A stretch of 6,178 nt of DNA from Pseudomonas sp. (GCA_003525045.1 DQGF01000051.1:13569-19746), one strand, 5' to 3'; shown: positions 1-6,122, counted from the first letter of the stretch. Notes: generated from the letters alone by a model not told the origin. A program made the numbers and translations.

Positions 1-96
1 GGGCTGCGAAGCAGCCCCCCGCGTTCTACCTGGAAAACCGCGTTCTCTGGTTTTACGACCGCTGCGCGGCCGAGCGGGAGCAAGCTCCCTCGCCAC
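1..96 (-). repeat. Partial REPIN-like element (two inverted REP units, the outer one cut by the window edge)
   Basis: Read on the minus strand from 96 to 1, it starts TGTGGCGAGGGAGC, typical of fluorescens-group REP sequences. The hairpin GGGAGC-AA-GCTCCC (76-89) and the small hairpin CCGC-TGC-GCGG (59-69) follow. A spacer then carries the inverted pair AAAACC (35-40) and GGTTTT (51-56). The left end is another hairpin, GGGCTGC-GAA-GCAGCCC (1-17), which resembles the start of a second REP in opposite orientation that would continue outside the window. The element begins only 2 bases after the stop codon of the Lrp-family gene, so it probably also shapes the 3' end of that transcript. The REP identity is from recognition of the family; no tyrosine-type REP transposase gene is present here. 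Confidence 0.75.
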
Positions 97-98
97 AA

Positions 99-578
99 TC
101 AGCCACGCAGATGAGTCAGCGGCAATTCGGTGCTATTGAGCACCTGATTCAACACAAAACTCGACCGCACACTCGTCACCCCTTCAATTCGCGTCAGGTG
201 CCCCAGCAGCAATTTCTGATAGTGATCCATATCCGGCACCACCACCTTGAGCTGATAATCCGCATCCATCCCCGTCACCAAACTGCATTCCAGCACCTGA
301 GGCAAGGTTCGAATCGCCGCTTCAAAGTTCTCGAACCGCTCCGGCGTATGTCGGTCCATGCCGATCAGCACGTAAGCCGTCAGGCTCAGCCCGAGCATTT
401 TGCGGTCCAACAAGGCCACCTGGCGGGTGATGTAGCCGTCATCTTCCAGTTGCTTGACCCGGCGCGAGCAGGGCGAAGGTGACAGGCCGATGCGTTCGGC
501 CAGCTCCTGATTGGAGATGCGCGCGTCACGTTGCAATTCCGCCAAAATGCTCAGGTCGTATCGGTCGAGTTTGCTCAT
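99..578 (-). CDS. Lrp/AsnC-family transcriptional regulator
   Basis: This 159-residue protein has the normal length and layout of the Lrp/AsnC (feast/famine) family. It would bind DNA in the cytoplasm as a dimer or octamer and respond to an amino acid or related metabolite. Residues 4-50 form the N-terminal winged helix-turn-helix: LDRYDLSILAELQRDAR, then ISNQELAERIGLSPSPCSRRV as turn and recognition helix, then the LEDDGYI wing. Residues about 64-145 form the RAM effector/oligomerisation domain, with the effector-loop signature LVTGMDADYQLKVVVPD (100-116). ATG at 578 is chosen because AAAGG (587-591 on the plus strand) lies 8 bases upstream; an in-frame TTG at 581 is the alternative. The gene stands alone, with a REP element directly downstream and a palindromic control region upstream. 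The target and ligand cannot be read from sequence: the divergent neighbour expected for this family is not adjacent. The family call is very sure, a specific name is not. Confidence 0.95.
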   Translation of the reverse strand: MSKLDRYDLSILAELQRDARISNQELAERIGLSPSPCSRRVKQLEDDGYITRQVALLDRKMLGLSLTAYVLIGMDRHTPERFENFEAAIRTLPQVLECSLVTGMDADYQLKVVVPDMDHYQKLLLGHLTRIEGVTSVRSSFVLNQVLNSTELPLTHLRG

Positions 579-600
579 CAATCAGGCCTTTGTCATATCA

Positions 601-670
601 ATTGCGGAAGATTATCTATCCAGGGTTAAAAATTGCGCAAGTCATGTTTATTTGAGCAATCTTCGCAATC
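601..670. promoter_or_regulatory. Candidate Lrp-type autoregulatory operator (nested inverted repeat)
   Basis: ATTGCGGAAGATT (601-613) is mirrored by AATCTTCGCAAT (659-670), identical after reverse complement except for one extra G. Midway between them is the perfect palindrome TTGCGCAA (633-640), whose centre is within about 1 base of the centre of the outer pair. The three TTGCG/CGCAA elements are spaced about 29-32 bases apart, close to three helical turns, which suits wrapping around an Lrp-type oligomer. The array covers the -35 and -10 boxes of the adjacent regulator gene, so binding would probably repress or tune its own transcription. The repeats are directly visible; the function is inferred from family habits. 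Confidence 0.5.
611..640 (-). promoter_or_regulatory. Putative sigma70 promoter of the Lrp-family gene
   Basis: On the minus strand the -35 box is TTGCGC (635-640) and the -10 box is GATAAT (611-616), with an 18-base spacer. Transcription would start near 604, about 25 bases before the ATG at 578. The -35 box lies inside the palindrome TTGCGCAA, the centre of the operator candidate at 601-670. Box matches are seen in the sequence; use as a promoter is inference. Confidence 0.6.
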
Positions 671-863
671 CTCTGCCGACGCCTCCGGCCTATTCTTATT
701 ACCAGAATCACTGCTCGGACAAACAGTCCACAGCGGCTCGCCCAATCAGGCCAGCTGCGGTCGCCACCCCACAGGGGATGAGTCGGCCCCCGAGCTGCAC
801 ACTGTCCAGAAGACGGCGTGAGGTGAGCCGACGTCAAAAGCGTCGAGCACGGACGAAGTTCTC
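671..863 (+). other. Gene-free stretch with several hairpins; possible small RNA or leader upstream of a terminator
   Basis: No convincing protein gene lies here on either strand. The stretch holds short stems that could fold on a plus-strand RNA: CCCC-ACA-GGGG (767-777), CGACG with CGTCG around a 7-base loop (829-845), and a longer-range pair GTCGGC (782-787) with GCCGAC (827-832). It runs into the strong terminator at 864-895, the main reason to suspect a transcript. No good sigma70 promoter could be identified; TATTAC (697-702) and TATTCT (691-696) are poor -10 candidates without matching -35 boxes. It does not match any small RNA that I can name with confidence. Confidence 0.3.
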
Positions 864-895
864 AAAGGGAGGCCGACGGGTCTCCCTTTTCTTTT
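864..895 (+). terminator. Strong intrinsic terminator with no gene directly upstream
   Basis: The left arm AAAGGGAGGCC (864-874) pairs with GGTCTCCCTTT (879-889) across a GACG loop: 11 base pairs with a single G-U pair. A T-rich tail TTCTTTT follows on the plus strand. On the minus strand the stem is followed by only a short T run and then GAGAAC, so the plus strand is the better direction. The nearest upstream gene (Lrp family) points the other way. It therefore ends either an unannotated RNA starting in 640-800, or acts as an insulator or attenuator before the DUF6515-like gene at 1013. Confidence 0.75.
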
Positions 896-958
896 GCCCG
901 CCATTTGCCTTGCGCCCTCAATAAATAAGTTGCGCGACTGATAACCTGTTGCAGAACC

Positions 959-990
959 GGCCTGCGCTTTCCCAGTCTCATGCACAGGCC
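959..990 (+). other. Inverted repeat in the leader of the DUF6515-like gene
   Basis: GGCCTG (959-964) pairs with CAGGCC (985-990), with two further G-C pairs after one mismatch. It lies 22 bases before the ATG at 1013 and has no T tract, so it is not a terminator. It could be a leader hairpin or a protein-binding site. Between the terminator at 864-895 and this repeat I see only A/T-rich ATAAATAA (921-928) and CTGATAACC (938-946), without a convincing -35/-10 pair. Confidence 0.35.
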
Positions 991-1012
991 CTGACCCTCA
1001 GTGAGGAAAAGC

Positions 1013-2050
1013 ATGAAGTCGCGCATCTGGCGTTTGGCCGGAGTTGGTTTGCTGTGTGTAAGTGTCACTGCACAATCCCTGGCCGATGAGCCGCAAAACC
1101 GTGGTCCCGACGGCGGACAACGGGGCTCGGACGGTCGTCAGGGCAACAATCAGGGCCATGGCGGCAACAATCAGCCGCACCCGCAGAATAATCAGCAACA
1201 GAATCAACCGCGGGCGCAGAACAACGACATCATTCGAGGCGACAACAGTCGCCAGTTCGAGCACAACGGCCAGAATCAACAGAACCGTCAGCCGCGCGAC
1301 TACAACAGTCCGGTTCGGCCGCCACCACCGCCGCCGCAGCTACCGGCCAATGACCTGCCGATCCAGGGCCGGCCCGACACCGTGCGCCAGACCCGGCAAC
1401 CGCAGCGCGGTGACTACCAGGATGCTCTGCGGCGCAACGACAACAATCAGCATTGGCAGAGTAACGGTCAGCGTCCGGATGACCGTCGCTGGCCGGGCCG
1501 TCCGGACGGACATGGCAACGGCTGGGGCCCAGGCCCGCAATATCGTCCGGGTCATGTGATCGATCGCTTCCCGGACCGCGACTACCGCGTGCCTTATGGG
1601 GGGCGGGACTATTTCTATTCCGGTGGCTACTGGTATCGCCCGCAGGGCCCGCGTTATGTAGTCGTTCAGCCGCCGCGCGGGATCCGCGTCAGTTACCTGC
1701 CCGATTACACGCAAGAAGTGTGGATCGGCGGTGCGTTGTTGTTTCTGGCGGCCGGTTCCTATTACGCCTATCAGGAAAACACCCAGGATTACGTGGTGGT
1801 CGAGCCGCCCGAGCAACCGCAACCGCAACCGCAGCCAGTCAGTAATAGTTACGACGTGGAGGCGTATCCCGCCAACGGTCAGTCGCCGGAGCAGGTTAAT
1901 CAGGACGGTTACGAGTGCTACCAGTACGCGGTGCAGCAGAGCGGCTTCAATCCACGAACGGCCACCTATCAACCGGACCCGTCGGTGGTGCAAGCCTACC
2001 GCCAGGCCCAAGGCAACTGCTTGAGCAGTCGCGGTTATCAGGTTCAGTAG
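1013..2050 (+). CDS. Exported Gln/Asn/Pro-rich protein, DUF6515-like
   Basis: A 345-residue protein with a Sec signal peptide: KSRIWR, a hydrophobic core, and likely cleavage after SLA at residue 24. It should act in the periplasm or envelope; C15 lacks a lipobox, so it is not a lipoprotein. Residues 25-100 are low complexity, rich in Q, N and G with GNNQ repeats (a 12-base direct repeat at 1142-1153 and 1163-1174). A PPPPPP run sits at 103-108. The conserved part is about 181-265, rich in Tyr/Trp/Pro (YFYSGGYWYRPQGPRYVVV, then PPRGIRVSYLP, a hydrophobic GGALLFLAAGSYYAY and YVVVEPP), as in DUF6515 proteins. A PQ repeat (268-275) precedes a tail with ECYQYAVQQSGFNP and a second cysteine (C302, C336 could form a disulfide). 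ATG at 1013 is preferred over GTG at 1001 because GAGG (1003-1006) sits 6 bases upstream. The biochemical function is unknown; the family call is from recognition. Confidence 0.88.
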   Translation: MKSRIWRLAGVGLLCVSVTAQSLADEPQNRGPDGGQRGSDGRQGNNQGHGGNNQPHPQNNQQQNQPRAQNNDIIRGDNSRQFEHNGQNQQNRQPRDYNSPVRPPPPPPQLPANDLPIQGRPDTVRQTRQPQRGDYQDALRRNDNNQHWQSNGQRPDDRRWPGRPDGHGNGWGPGPQYRPGHVIDRFPDRDYRVPYGGRDYFYSGGYWYRPQGPRYVVVQPPRGIRVSYLPDYTQEVWIGGALLFLAAGSYYAYQENTQDYVVVEPPEQPQPQPQPVSNSYDVEAYPANGQSPEQVNQDGYECYQYAVQQSGFNPRTATYQPDPSVVQAYRQAQGNCLSSRGYQVQ

Positions 2051-2052
2051 CG

Positions 2053-2138
2053 GCTATAAGCTATAAGCTACAAGCTACAAGCTACAAGCGATGCGCGACG
2101 CGCCTCAAGCCTGCAGCTTAAAGCTTGAAGCTTGAAGC
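2053..2138. repeat. Heptad-repeat inverted element between convergent genes
   Basis: The left arm has five 7-base units in tandem: GCTATAA twice (2053-2066) and GCTACAA three times (2067-2087). The right arm has GCTTAAA (2116-2122) and GCTTGAA twice (2123-2136). Aligned as an inverted repeat, 2067-2089 and 2116-2138 pair at 19 of 23 positions, with one mismatch recurring at the same place in each heptad. The loop contains a small GCGC-GAC-GCGC hairpin (2093-2103). Similar AGCTACA/AGCTTGA elements are a familiar feature between Pseudomonas genes. The right arm lies inside the last codons of the fieF gene. Confidence 0.85.
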
Positions 2139-2144
2139 TGCTTT
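2067..2144. terminator. Possible bidirectional terminator formed by the heptad repeat
   Basis: The 23-base arms of the heptad element can fold into a long imperfect stem between the stop of the plus-strand DUF6515-like gene (2050) and the end of the minus-strand fieF gene (2118). T runs after the stem are short (CTTTAAT on the plus strand, TTATAGCTTATAG on the minus strand), so Rho-independent release would be weak. Position between convergent genes is the main argument. Confidence 0.4.
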
Positions 2145-3011
2145 AATAGGATCAGCGTGCACCAGCACCTCGGCTCGCGGATAAGCCGCGTGAATCGCAT
2201 CGGCGGCTTGATCGCTGATGCCGTGGGCGACTGACAGCGTCAATTCCCCTGGCAATTCCAGATGCAATTGCACAAACCACTGGTTACCGGAAACCCGCGT
2301 GCGCAGGTCGTGCGCGCCCAATACTCCCGGCACGCTGCAAGCCAGTTCGAGCATGTGCTGGCTGACATCCGGCGGCAGTTCTTCATCCATCAGCACCGTA
2401 AAACTTTCCCGGGCGATCTGAATCGCGCTCCAGAGAATGTAGACGGCGATCCCCAGGCCGAACCAGGGGTCGACCTGATGCCAGCCAAACCCGGCCAGCA
2501 CCAATGCCACCAGGATGCTGCCATTGAGCAGCAGGTCCGAGCGGTAATGCAGGGAGTCGGCTCGCACCGCATTGGAGCCGGTGGCCTTCACCACCCGATG
2601 TTGCAGCATCAGCAGGGCCAGGGTCAGCGCCAAGGAAAACACGATGACCCCGATGCTGATCCACGGCGCTCCCACCGGTTCCGGATGCTTCAGTCGGTCG
2701 ACGGCCTGCAAGGCGATGAGCGCCGCACTGCCGCCAATGAACAGGGCCTGCGCCATCCCCGCCAGCGACTCGGCCTTGCCATGGCCGTAGCGGTGATCCT
2801 CATCGGCGGGGCGCAAGGCGTAATGCACCGCGAGCAGGTTGAGCAGTGAGGTGACGCCGTCGAGGGCCGAATCGGTCAGCCCGGCGAGCATGCTCACCGA
2901 ACCGCTCAACCACCAGGCGATGGCTTTGGCGACGATCAACGTACAGGCCACGGCCACCGAGGCACGGGTCGCCAGCCGCAGCAGACGGGCGTGTTCGGAG
3001 CTGGAAATCAT
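2118..3011 (-). CDS. fieF: Cation diffusion facilitator, FieF/YiiP type (Fe2+/Zn2+ efflux)
   Basis: A 297-residue inner-membrane transporter of the CDF family, close to the 300 residues of E. coli YiiP. It would exchange cytoplasmic Zn2+/Fe2+ for protons as a homodimer. Six membrane segments are expected at about 14-34, 39-60, 82-102, 117-137, 160-178 and 181-198, then a cytosolic metal-binding domain. All YiiP sites are recognisable: transport site A is D47/D51 (LTDSALDG) with H155/D159 (ADSLHYRSD); site B is D70, H73 and H77 (PADEDHRYGHGKAESLAG); the C-terminal site has H234 (GAHDLRT), H250 (LHLEL), H263 and H285/D287 (VHADP). The ATG at 3011 gives an N-terminus like YiiP, but its ribosome site AAAGGA (3024-3029) is 12 bases away, which suggests weak initiation. 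It lies 41 bases downstream of the lipoprotein gene, probably in one operon. The last residues KAASSFKL are encoded by the heptad repeat. The exact metal cannot be decided from sequence. Confidence 0.93.
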   Translation of the reverse strand: MISSSEHARLLRLATRASVAVACTLIVAKAIAWWLSGSVSMLAGLTDSALDGVTSLLNLLAVHYALRPADEDHRYGHGKAESLAGMAQALFIGGSAALIALQAVDRLKHPEPVGAPWISIGVIVFSLALTLALLMLQHRVVKATGSNAVRADSLHYRSDLLLNGSILVALVLAGFGWHQVDPWFGLGIAVYILWSAIQIARESFTVLMDEELPPDVSQHMLELACSVPGVLGAHDLRTRVSGNQWFVQLHLELPGELTLSVAHGISDQAADAIHAAYPRAEVLVHADPIKAASSFKL

Positions 3012-3052
3012 AGGTGTGGCTTGTCCTTTAAGTGTTCCTTCACAGGCACGGA

Positions 3053-3472
3053 TTACGCGGCAGGTTGCACGCCGAACATCGCCAGTTGCTGAGCGCTGCC
3101 CTTGTGCTGGATCAGGCGTGGGTCGTCCAGCGGGAAGCTGCGGCCCAGTTCGGTTTCAAGAATAGTCTGCAACTTGTGGTTATCGACCTTGCCGTCGGCA
3201 CCGATGGCTTCCTTGAGTTTTTCCGGGGCCACCTGCGCGGTCTTGCCTGGCTCGAAGTAAATCGCGCCGGTGGCGAAGTCCACGGCAAAGGCGATCAGGC
3301 CGGGGATGATGTAGAACAACAGACCCACGGCATCCAGTACGGCGATGGCCGGGTCAATCTTGCCGTCGATCTGACCACGACGGTCAGGGTAGAAAATCGA
3401 ACCGCAGGCGGTGACTTGGGTCAGCAACGTCGCGATCAGTACACCGCCAATCAAGCGAAAGGGAGCACGCAT
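3053..3472 (-). CDS. Small predicted lipoprotein of unknown function
   Basis: A 139-residue protein with a lipoprotein signal: MRAPFR, a hydrophobic stretch and lipobox VTAC, giving lipidated C23 with Gly at +2, which favours the outer membrane. The mature part begins GSIFYPDRRGQIDGKIDP, then a hydrophobic core at about 43-66 (IAVLDAVGLLFYIIPGLIAF) followed by AVDFATGAIYFEPGK. The C-terminal half (80-139) is more polar and begins with VAPEKLKEAIGADGKVDNHK. I recognise the GKIDP/LDxxGLLF/IPGxIAFxVDF pattern as a recurring proteobacterial lipoprotein but know no function. Relation to YceK/YidQ-type lipoproteins is possible but unproven. ATG at 3472 has a strong AGGAG (3480-3484) 7 bases upstream. 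It is divergent from hrpB and followed after 41 bases by fieF, so it is probably the first gene of a two-gene unit; a role near metal export is only a context guess. Confidence 0.85.
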   Translation of the reverse strand: MRAPFRLIGGVLIATLLTQVTACGSIFYPDRRGQIDGKIDPAIAVLDAVGLLFYIIPGLIAFAVDFATGAIYFEPGKTAQVAPEKLKEAIGADGKVDNHKLQTILETELGRSFPLDDPRLIQHKGSAQQLAMFGVQPAA

Positions 3473-3530
3473 ATGAAATCTCCTGAGTCATCTGGAAAAC
3501 GAAGCGTCGTCGATATGAATTAGGACCGCA

Positions 3531-3559
3531 ACGAACGCCAGGCAGTTCGCCGTTATACT
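3531..3559 (+). promoter_or_regulatory. Putative hrpB promoter
   Basis: A clear -10 box TATACT (3554-3559, within GTTATACTC) lies 23 bases before the hrpB ATG. A 17-base spacer points to ACGAAC (3531-3536), a poor -35 match. The start of transcription would be near 3566, leaving a leader of about 17 bases that still contains the GGGAG ribosome site (3573-3577). The -10 is convincing, the -35 is not. Confidence 0.5.
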
Positions 3560-3582
3560 CGGCCCTCTGTTTGGGAGCCAGC

Positions 3583-6099
3583 ATGATTTCTTTGCCGATT
3601 GATGAAGTTTTACCCGCGTTGCGTGAAGCCTTGGCTACACGCCACGAAGCCGTGCTCGAAGCACCGCCCGGTGCCGGTAAAACCACCCGTGTGCCTTTGG
3701 CCTTGCTCAACGAGACCTGGCTGGCCGGGCAGACCATTCTGATGCTCGAACCGCGTCGCCTGGCGGCACGTGCGGCGGCGGAGCGGTTAGCCAGTGAGTT
3801 GGGTGAGAAAGTCGGTGAAACCGTCGGCTATCGCATTCGTCTCGACAGCAAAGTCGGCCCCAGGACCCGCATCGAAGTGGTCACCGAGGGCATCCTCACC
3901 CGGCGCTTGCAGGACGACCCGGCACTGGAAGGTGTGGGCCTGCTGATCTTCGACGAATTCCATGAGCGCAGCCTCGACGCCGACCTGGCGTTGGCCCTGA
4001 GCCTGAATGGCCGGGAACTGTTTCGCGACGATCAGCCGCTGAAAATCCTGTTGATGTCGGCAACCCTGGAAGGCGAACGCCTGGCCGGGTTGCTGGATGA
4101 CGCGCCGATCCTGCGCAGCGAAGGACGCATGTACCCGGTGGCCATGCGCTGGGGTCGGCCGTTTCAACCGGGTGAATTCATCGAGCCGCGTCTGGTGCAG
4201 ACCATCCTCGAGGCCTTGAATGACGAAGCCGGCAGCGTGTTGGTGTTCCTGCCGGGGCAGGCAGAAATCCGTCGCGTGCATCAGCAACTGGCCGATGCGC
4301 TGGGCGAGAGCACGCGGGTGTTGCTTTGCCCATTGCATGGCGAACTGGATCTGGCTGCGCAACGTGCGGCGATCGATCCGGCACCGGCGGGCAAACGCAA
4401 AGTGGTGCTGGCCACCAACATCGCCGAGACCAGCCTGACCATTGATGGCGTGCGCGTGGTGATCGATGCCGGGCTGGCGCGGGTGCCGCGTTTCGATCCG
4501 GGCAGCGGCATGACGCGTCTCGACACCCAGCGCATCTCGCGCGCCAGTGCCATTCAGCGCGCCGGCCGGGCAGGGCGGTTGGAACCGGGGGTGTGTTATC
4601 GGTTGTGGTCGCAAGATCAGCATGAGCAACTTGCGGCCTACGCCAGTGCGGAAATTCTCTCGGCGGACCTCGCCGGCCTGGCGTTGCAACTCGGTCGCTG
4701 GGGCGTGAGGCCGGGGCAACTGGTTTGGCTGGACATTCCGCCGGCAGCCGCTTACGCACAGGCTCAGGATTTGCTCGAGCGTTTGGGTGCGTTGGAGGGT
4801 GAAGCGCTGACCCGTCACGGCCAGGCCATGGCCGAACTGCCGGCGCATCCGCGCATCGCGCATTTGCTGTTGCGGGGTCAGGCCCTCGGCCTGGCCGACA
4901 TGGCGTGCGATGTCGCGGCACTGCTCGGCGAGCGCGATATTCTGCGCGGTGCCGGTGCTGACTTACACAGTCGACTGGTGCTGTTGTCCGGTGAAGAACG
5001 TGCCGCGCGCGGTGCTCAGGGTGGCGTTCAACGAGCCCGGCAACTGGCGCGGCAGTATCGCGGTTATCTGCGCGGCAAAGCGGCGGAACCGGTCAGCGAT
5101 CCGGATCATCCACGCTGGCTCGGCGCGCTGCTGGCGCTGGCCTATCCTGATCGCGTTGCTCAACAGCGTCGTGCCGGTGGCGCGGAATATCGTTTGGCCA
5201 ACGGTCGCGCAGCATTGTTCGCCGAGGCCGACAGTTTGATGAAGCAACCATGGCTGGTGATCGCCGATCTTGGCAGCCGTCAGGGCCAGCGCGAGGAACG
5301 GATTTACCTGGCGGCGGACTTCGATCCGGCATTGTTCGATTCAGTGCTGGCCGAGCAGGTCCGCTGCGTCGATCAGCTGGATTGGGATGAGCGCGAAGGC
5401 GTGTTGCGCGCCGAGCGGCAACGCAAGGTCGGTGAATTGATCCTCAGCCGCGAGCCGCTGACCGGTCTCGATGAAAGCGCCCGCAGTCAGGCGTTGGTGA
5501 ATCTGGTGCGACGCAAAGGTCTGGAGTTGTTGCCGTGGACCCCGGAGCTGCGTCAGTGGCAGGCGCGGGTGGCGTTGTTGCGCCAGTTGGACCTCGGCAG
5601 TAAGGGTGAAAGTGAGTGGCCGGATGTCAGCGACGCCGCGCTGCTCAAAAGCCTCGAACACTGGCTGATGCCGTATCTGGGTAAAGTTTCGCGACTCAGT
5701 CACTTCGCCAATCTGGACCTGTCGAGCATCGTCCACAACTTGCTGCCATGGCCACTGCCGCAACGGCTCGATGAGCTGGCGCCGCATCACCTGAGCGTGC
5801 CCTCCGGTTCGTCGATACGTCTGGACTACAGCGAGCAGCCGCCGATTCTGGCGGTGCGTTTACAAGAGCTGTTCGGCCTGGCCGAGACCCCACGGATTGC
5901 CGGTGGCCGGCAGGTGGTCAAACTGCACCTGCTGTCCCCGGCGCGACGGCCGGTGCAGGTGACCCAGGACCTGGCCAACTTCTGGCGCAGCACCTATGCC
6001 GAGGTGAAGAAGGATTTGAAGGGGCGGTATCCGAAGCATTATTGGCCGGATGATCCGTTGGTGGCCGAGGCGACCGCCCGGATCAAGCCCCGCAAATGA
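3583..6099 (+). CDS. hrpB: ATP-dependent DEAH-box helicase HrpB
   Basis: An 838-residue cytoplasmic superfamily 2 helicase of the DEAH/RHA type, near the usual HrpB length. All core motifs are intact: motif I GAGKTT (30-35), Ia EPRRLAARAAAERLA (56-70), Ib TEGIL (101-105), II DEFH (124-127, the HrpB form of DEAH), III SAT (159-161), IV VLVFLPGQAEI (219-229), V ATNIAETSLTIDGV (277-290) and VI QRAGRAGR (325-332). A helicase-associated region follows at about 385-500. The HrpB-specific C-terminal domain covers about 510-838 and ends with the characteristic GRYPKHYWPDDP (814-825). ATG at 3583 is chosen because GGGAG (3573-3577) is 5 bases upstream and MISLPIDEVLP matches the usual HrpB N-terminus; an in-frame TTG at 3571 has no such support. 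It is monocistronic as far as visible, divergent from the lipoprotein gene and followed by a REP element. The precise cellular substrate of HrpB is poorly known in the family; RNA or ribonucleoprotein remodelling is assumed. Confidence 0.97.
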   Translation: MISLPIDEVLPALREALATRHEAVLEAPPGAGKTTRVPLALLNETWLAGQTILMLEPRRLAARAAAERLASELGEKVGETVGYRIRLDSKVGPRTRIEVVTEGILTRRLQDDPALEGVGLLIFDEFHERSLDADLALALSLNGRELFRDDQPLKILLMSATLEGERLAGLLDDAPILRSEGRMYPVAMRWGRPFQPGEFIEPRLVQTILEALNDEAGSVLVFLPGQAEIRRVHQQLADALGESTRVLLCPLHGELDLAAQRAAIDPAPAGKRKVVLATNIAETSLTIDGVRVVIDAGLARVPRFDPGSGMTRLDTQRISRASAIQRAGRAGRLEPGVCYRLWSQDQHEQLAAYASAEILSADLAGLALQLGRWGVRPGQLVWLDIPPAAAYAQAQDLLERLGALEGEALTRHGQAMAELPAHPRIAHLLLRGQALGLADMACDVAALLGERDILRGAGADLHSRLVLLSGEERAARGAQGGVQRARQLARQYRGYLRGKAAEPVSDPDHPRWLGALLALAYPDRVAQQRRAGGAEYRLANGRAALFAEADSLMKQPWLVIADLGSRQGQREERIYLAADFDPALFDSVLAEQVRCVDQLDWDEREGVLRAERQRKVGELILSREPLTGLDESARSQALVNLVRRKGLELLPWTPELRQWQARVALLRQLDLGSKGESEWPDVSDAALLKSLEHWLMPYLGKVSRLSHFANLDLSSIVHNLLPWPLPQRLDELAPHHLSVPSGSSIRLDYSEQPPILAVRLQELFGLAETPRIAGGRQVVKLHLLSPARRPVQVTQDLANFWRSTYAEVKKDLKGRYPKHYWPDDPLVAEATARIKPRK

Positions 6100-6122
6100 T
6101 TCCTGATGTCGAACGCAAAACC

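Noticed and set aside
855..884. AlgU-like promoter (GAAGTT, 17-base gap, GGTCT) before the DUF6515-like gene
   Set aside because: The match is poor and the boxes overlap the terminator stem, which explains the sequence better.
778..924. Plus-strand open frame starting ATG at 778 with GGGG just before it, encoding an Arg-rich peptide of about 48 residues
   Set aside because: It reads through the strong terminator stem, the GGGG touches the start codon (no usable spacing), and the composition (runs of Arg, SLFFCPPF) looks like translated non-coding DNA.
616..985. Minus-strand open frames between the Lrp-family gene and the DUF6515-like gene
   Set aside because: They lack ribosome sites and family-like composition, and cross the operator and terminator structures.
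1340..2011. Minus-strand open frame of 223 residues opposite the DUF6515-like gene
   Set aside because: Composition of Arg/Val/Leu/Ile without domain pattern; the plus strand has a signal peptide, a ribosome site and a recognisable conserved core.
2053..2138. Short regularly spaced repeats as a CRISPR array
   Set aside because: Units are 7 bases with no spacers, arranged as inverted arms; no cas genes are present.
3053..3472. Naming the small lipoprotein a polyribonucleotide nucleotidyltransferase
   Set aside because: As I recall, similar proteins sometimes carry this name, but there is no PNPase domain; the protein is 139 residues with a lipobox.
3571..3582. TTG at 3571 as start of hrpB
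   Set aside because: The GGGAG ribosome site lies inside this extension and serves the ATG at 3583; the start of transcription would be only a few bases before the TTG.
3787..4921. Long minus-strand open frames (up to 358 residues) inside hrpB
   Set aside because: They are antisense frames opposite a fully intact HrpB with all helicase motifs; GC-rich codon use opens such frames.
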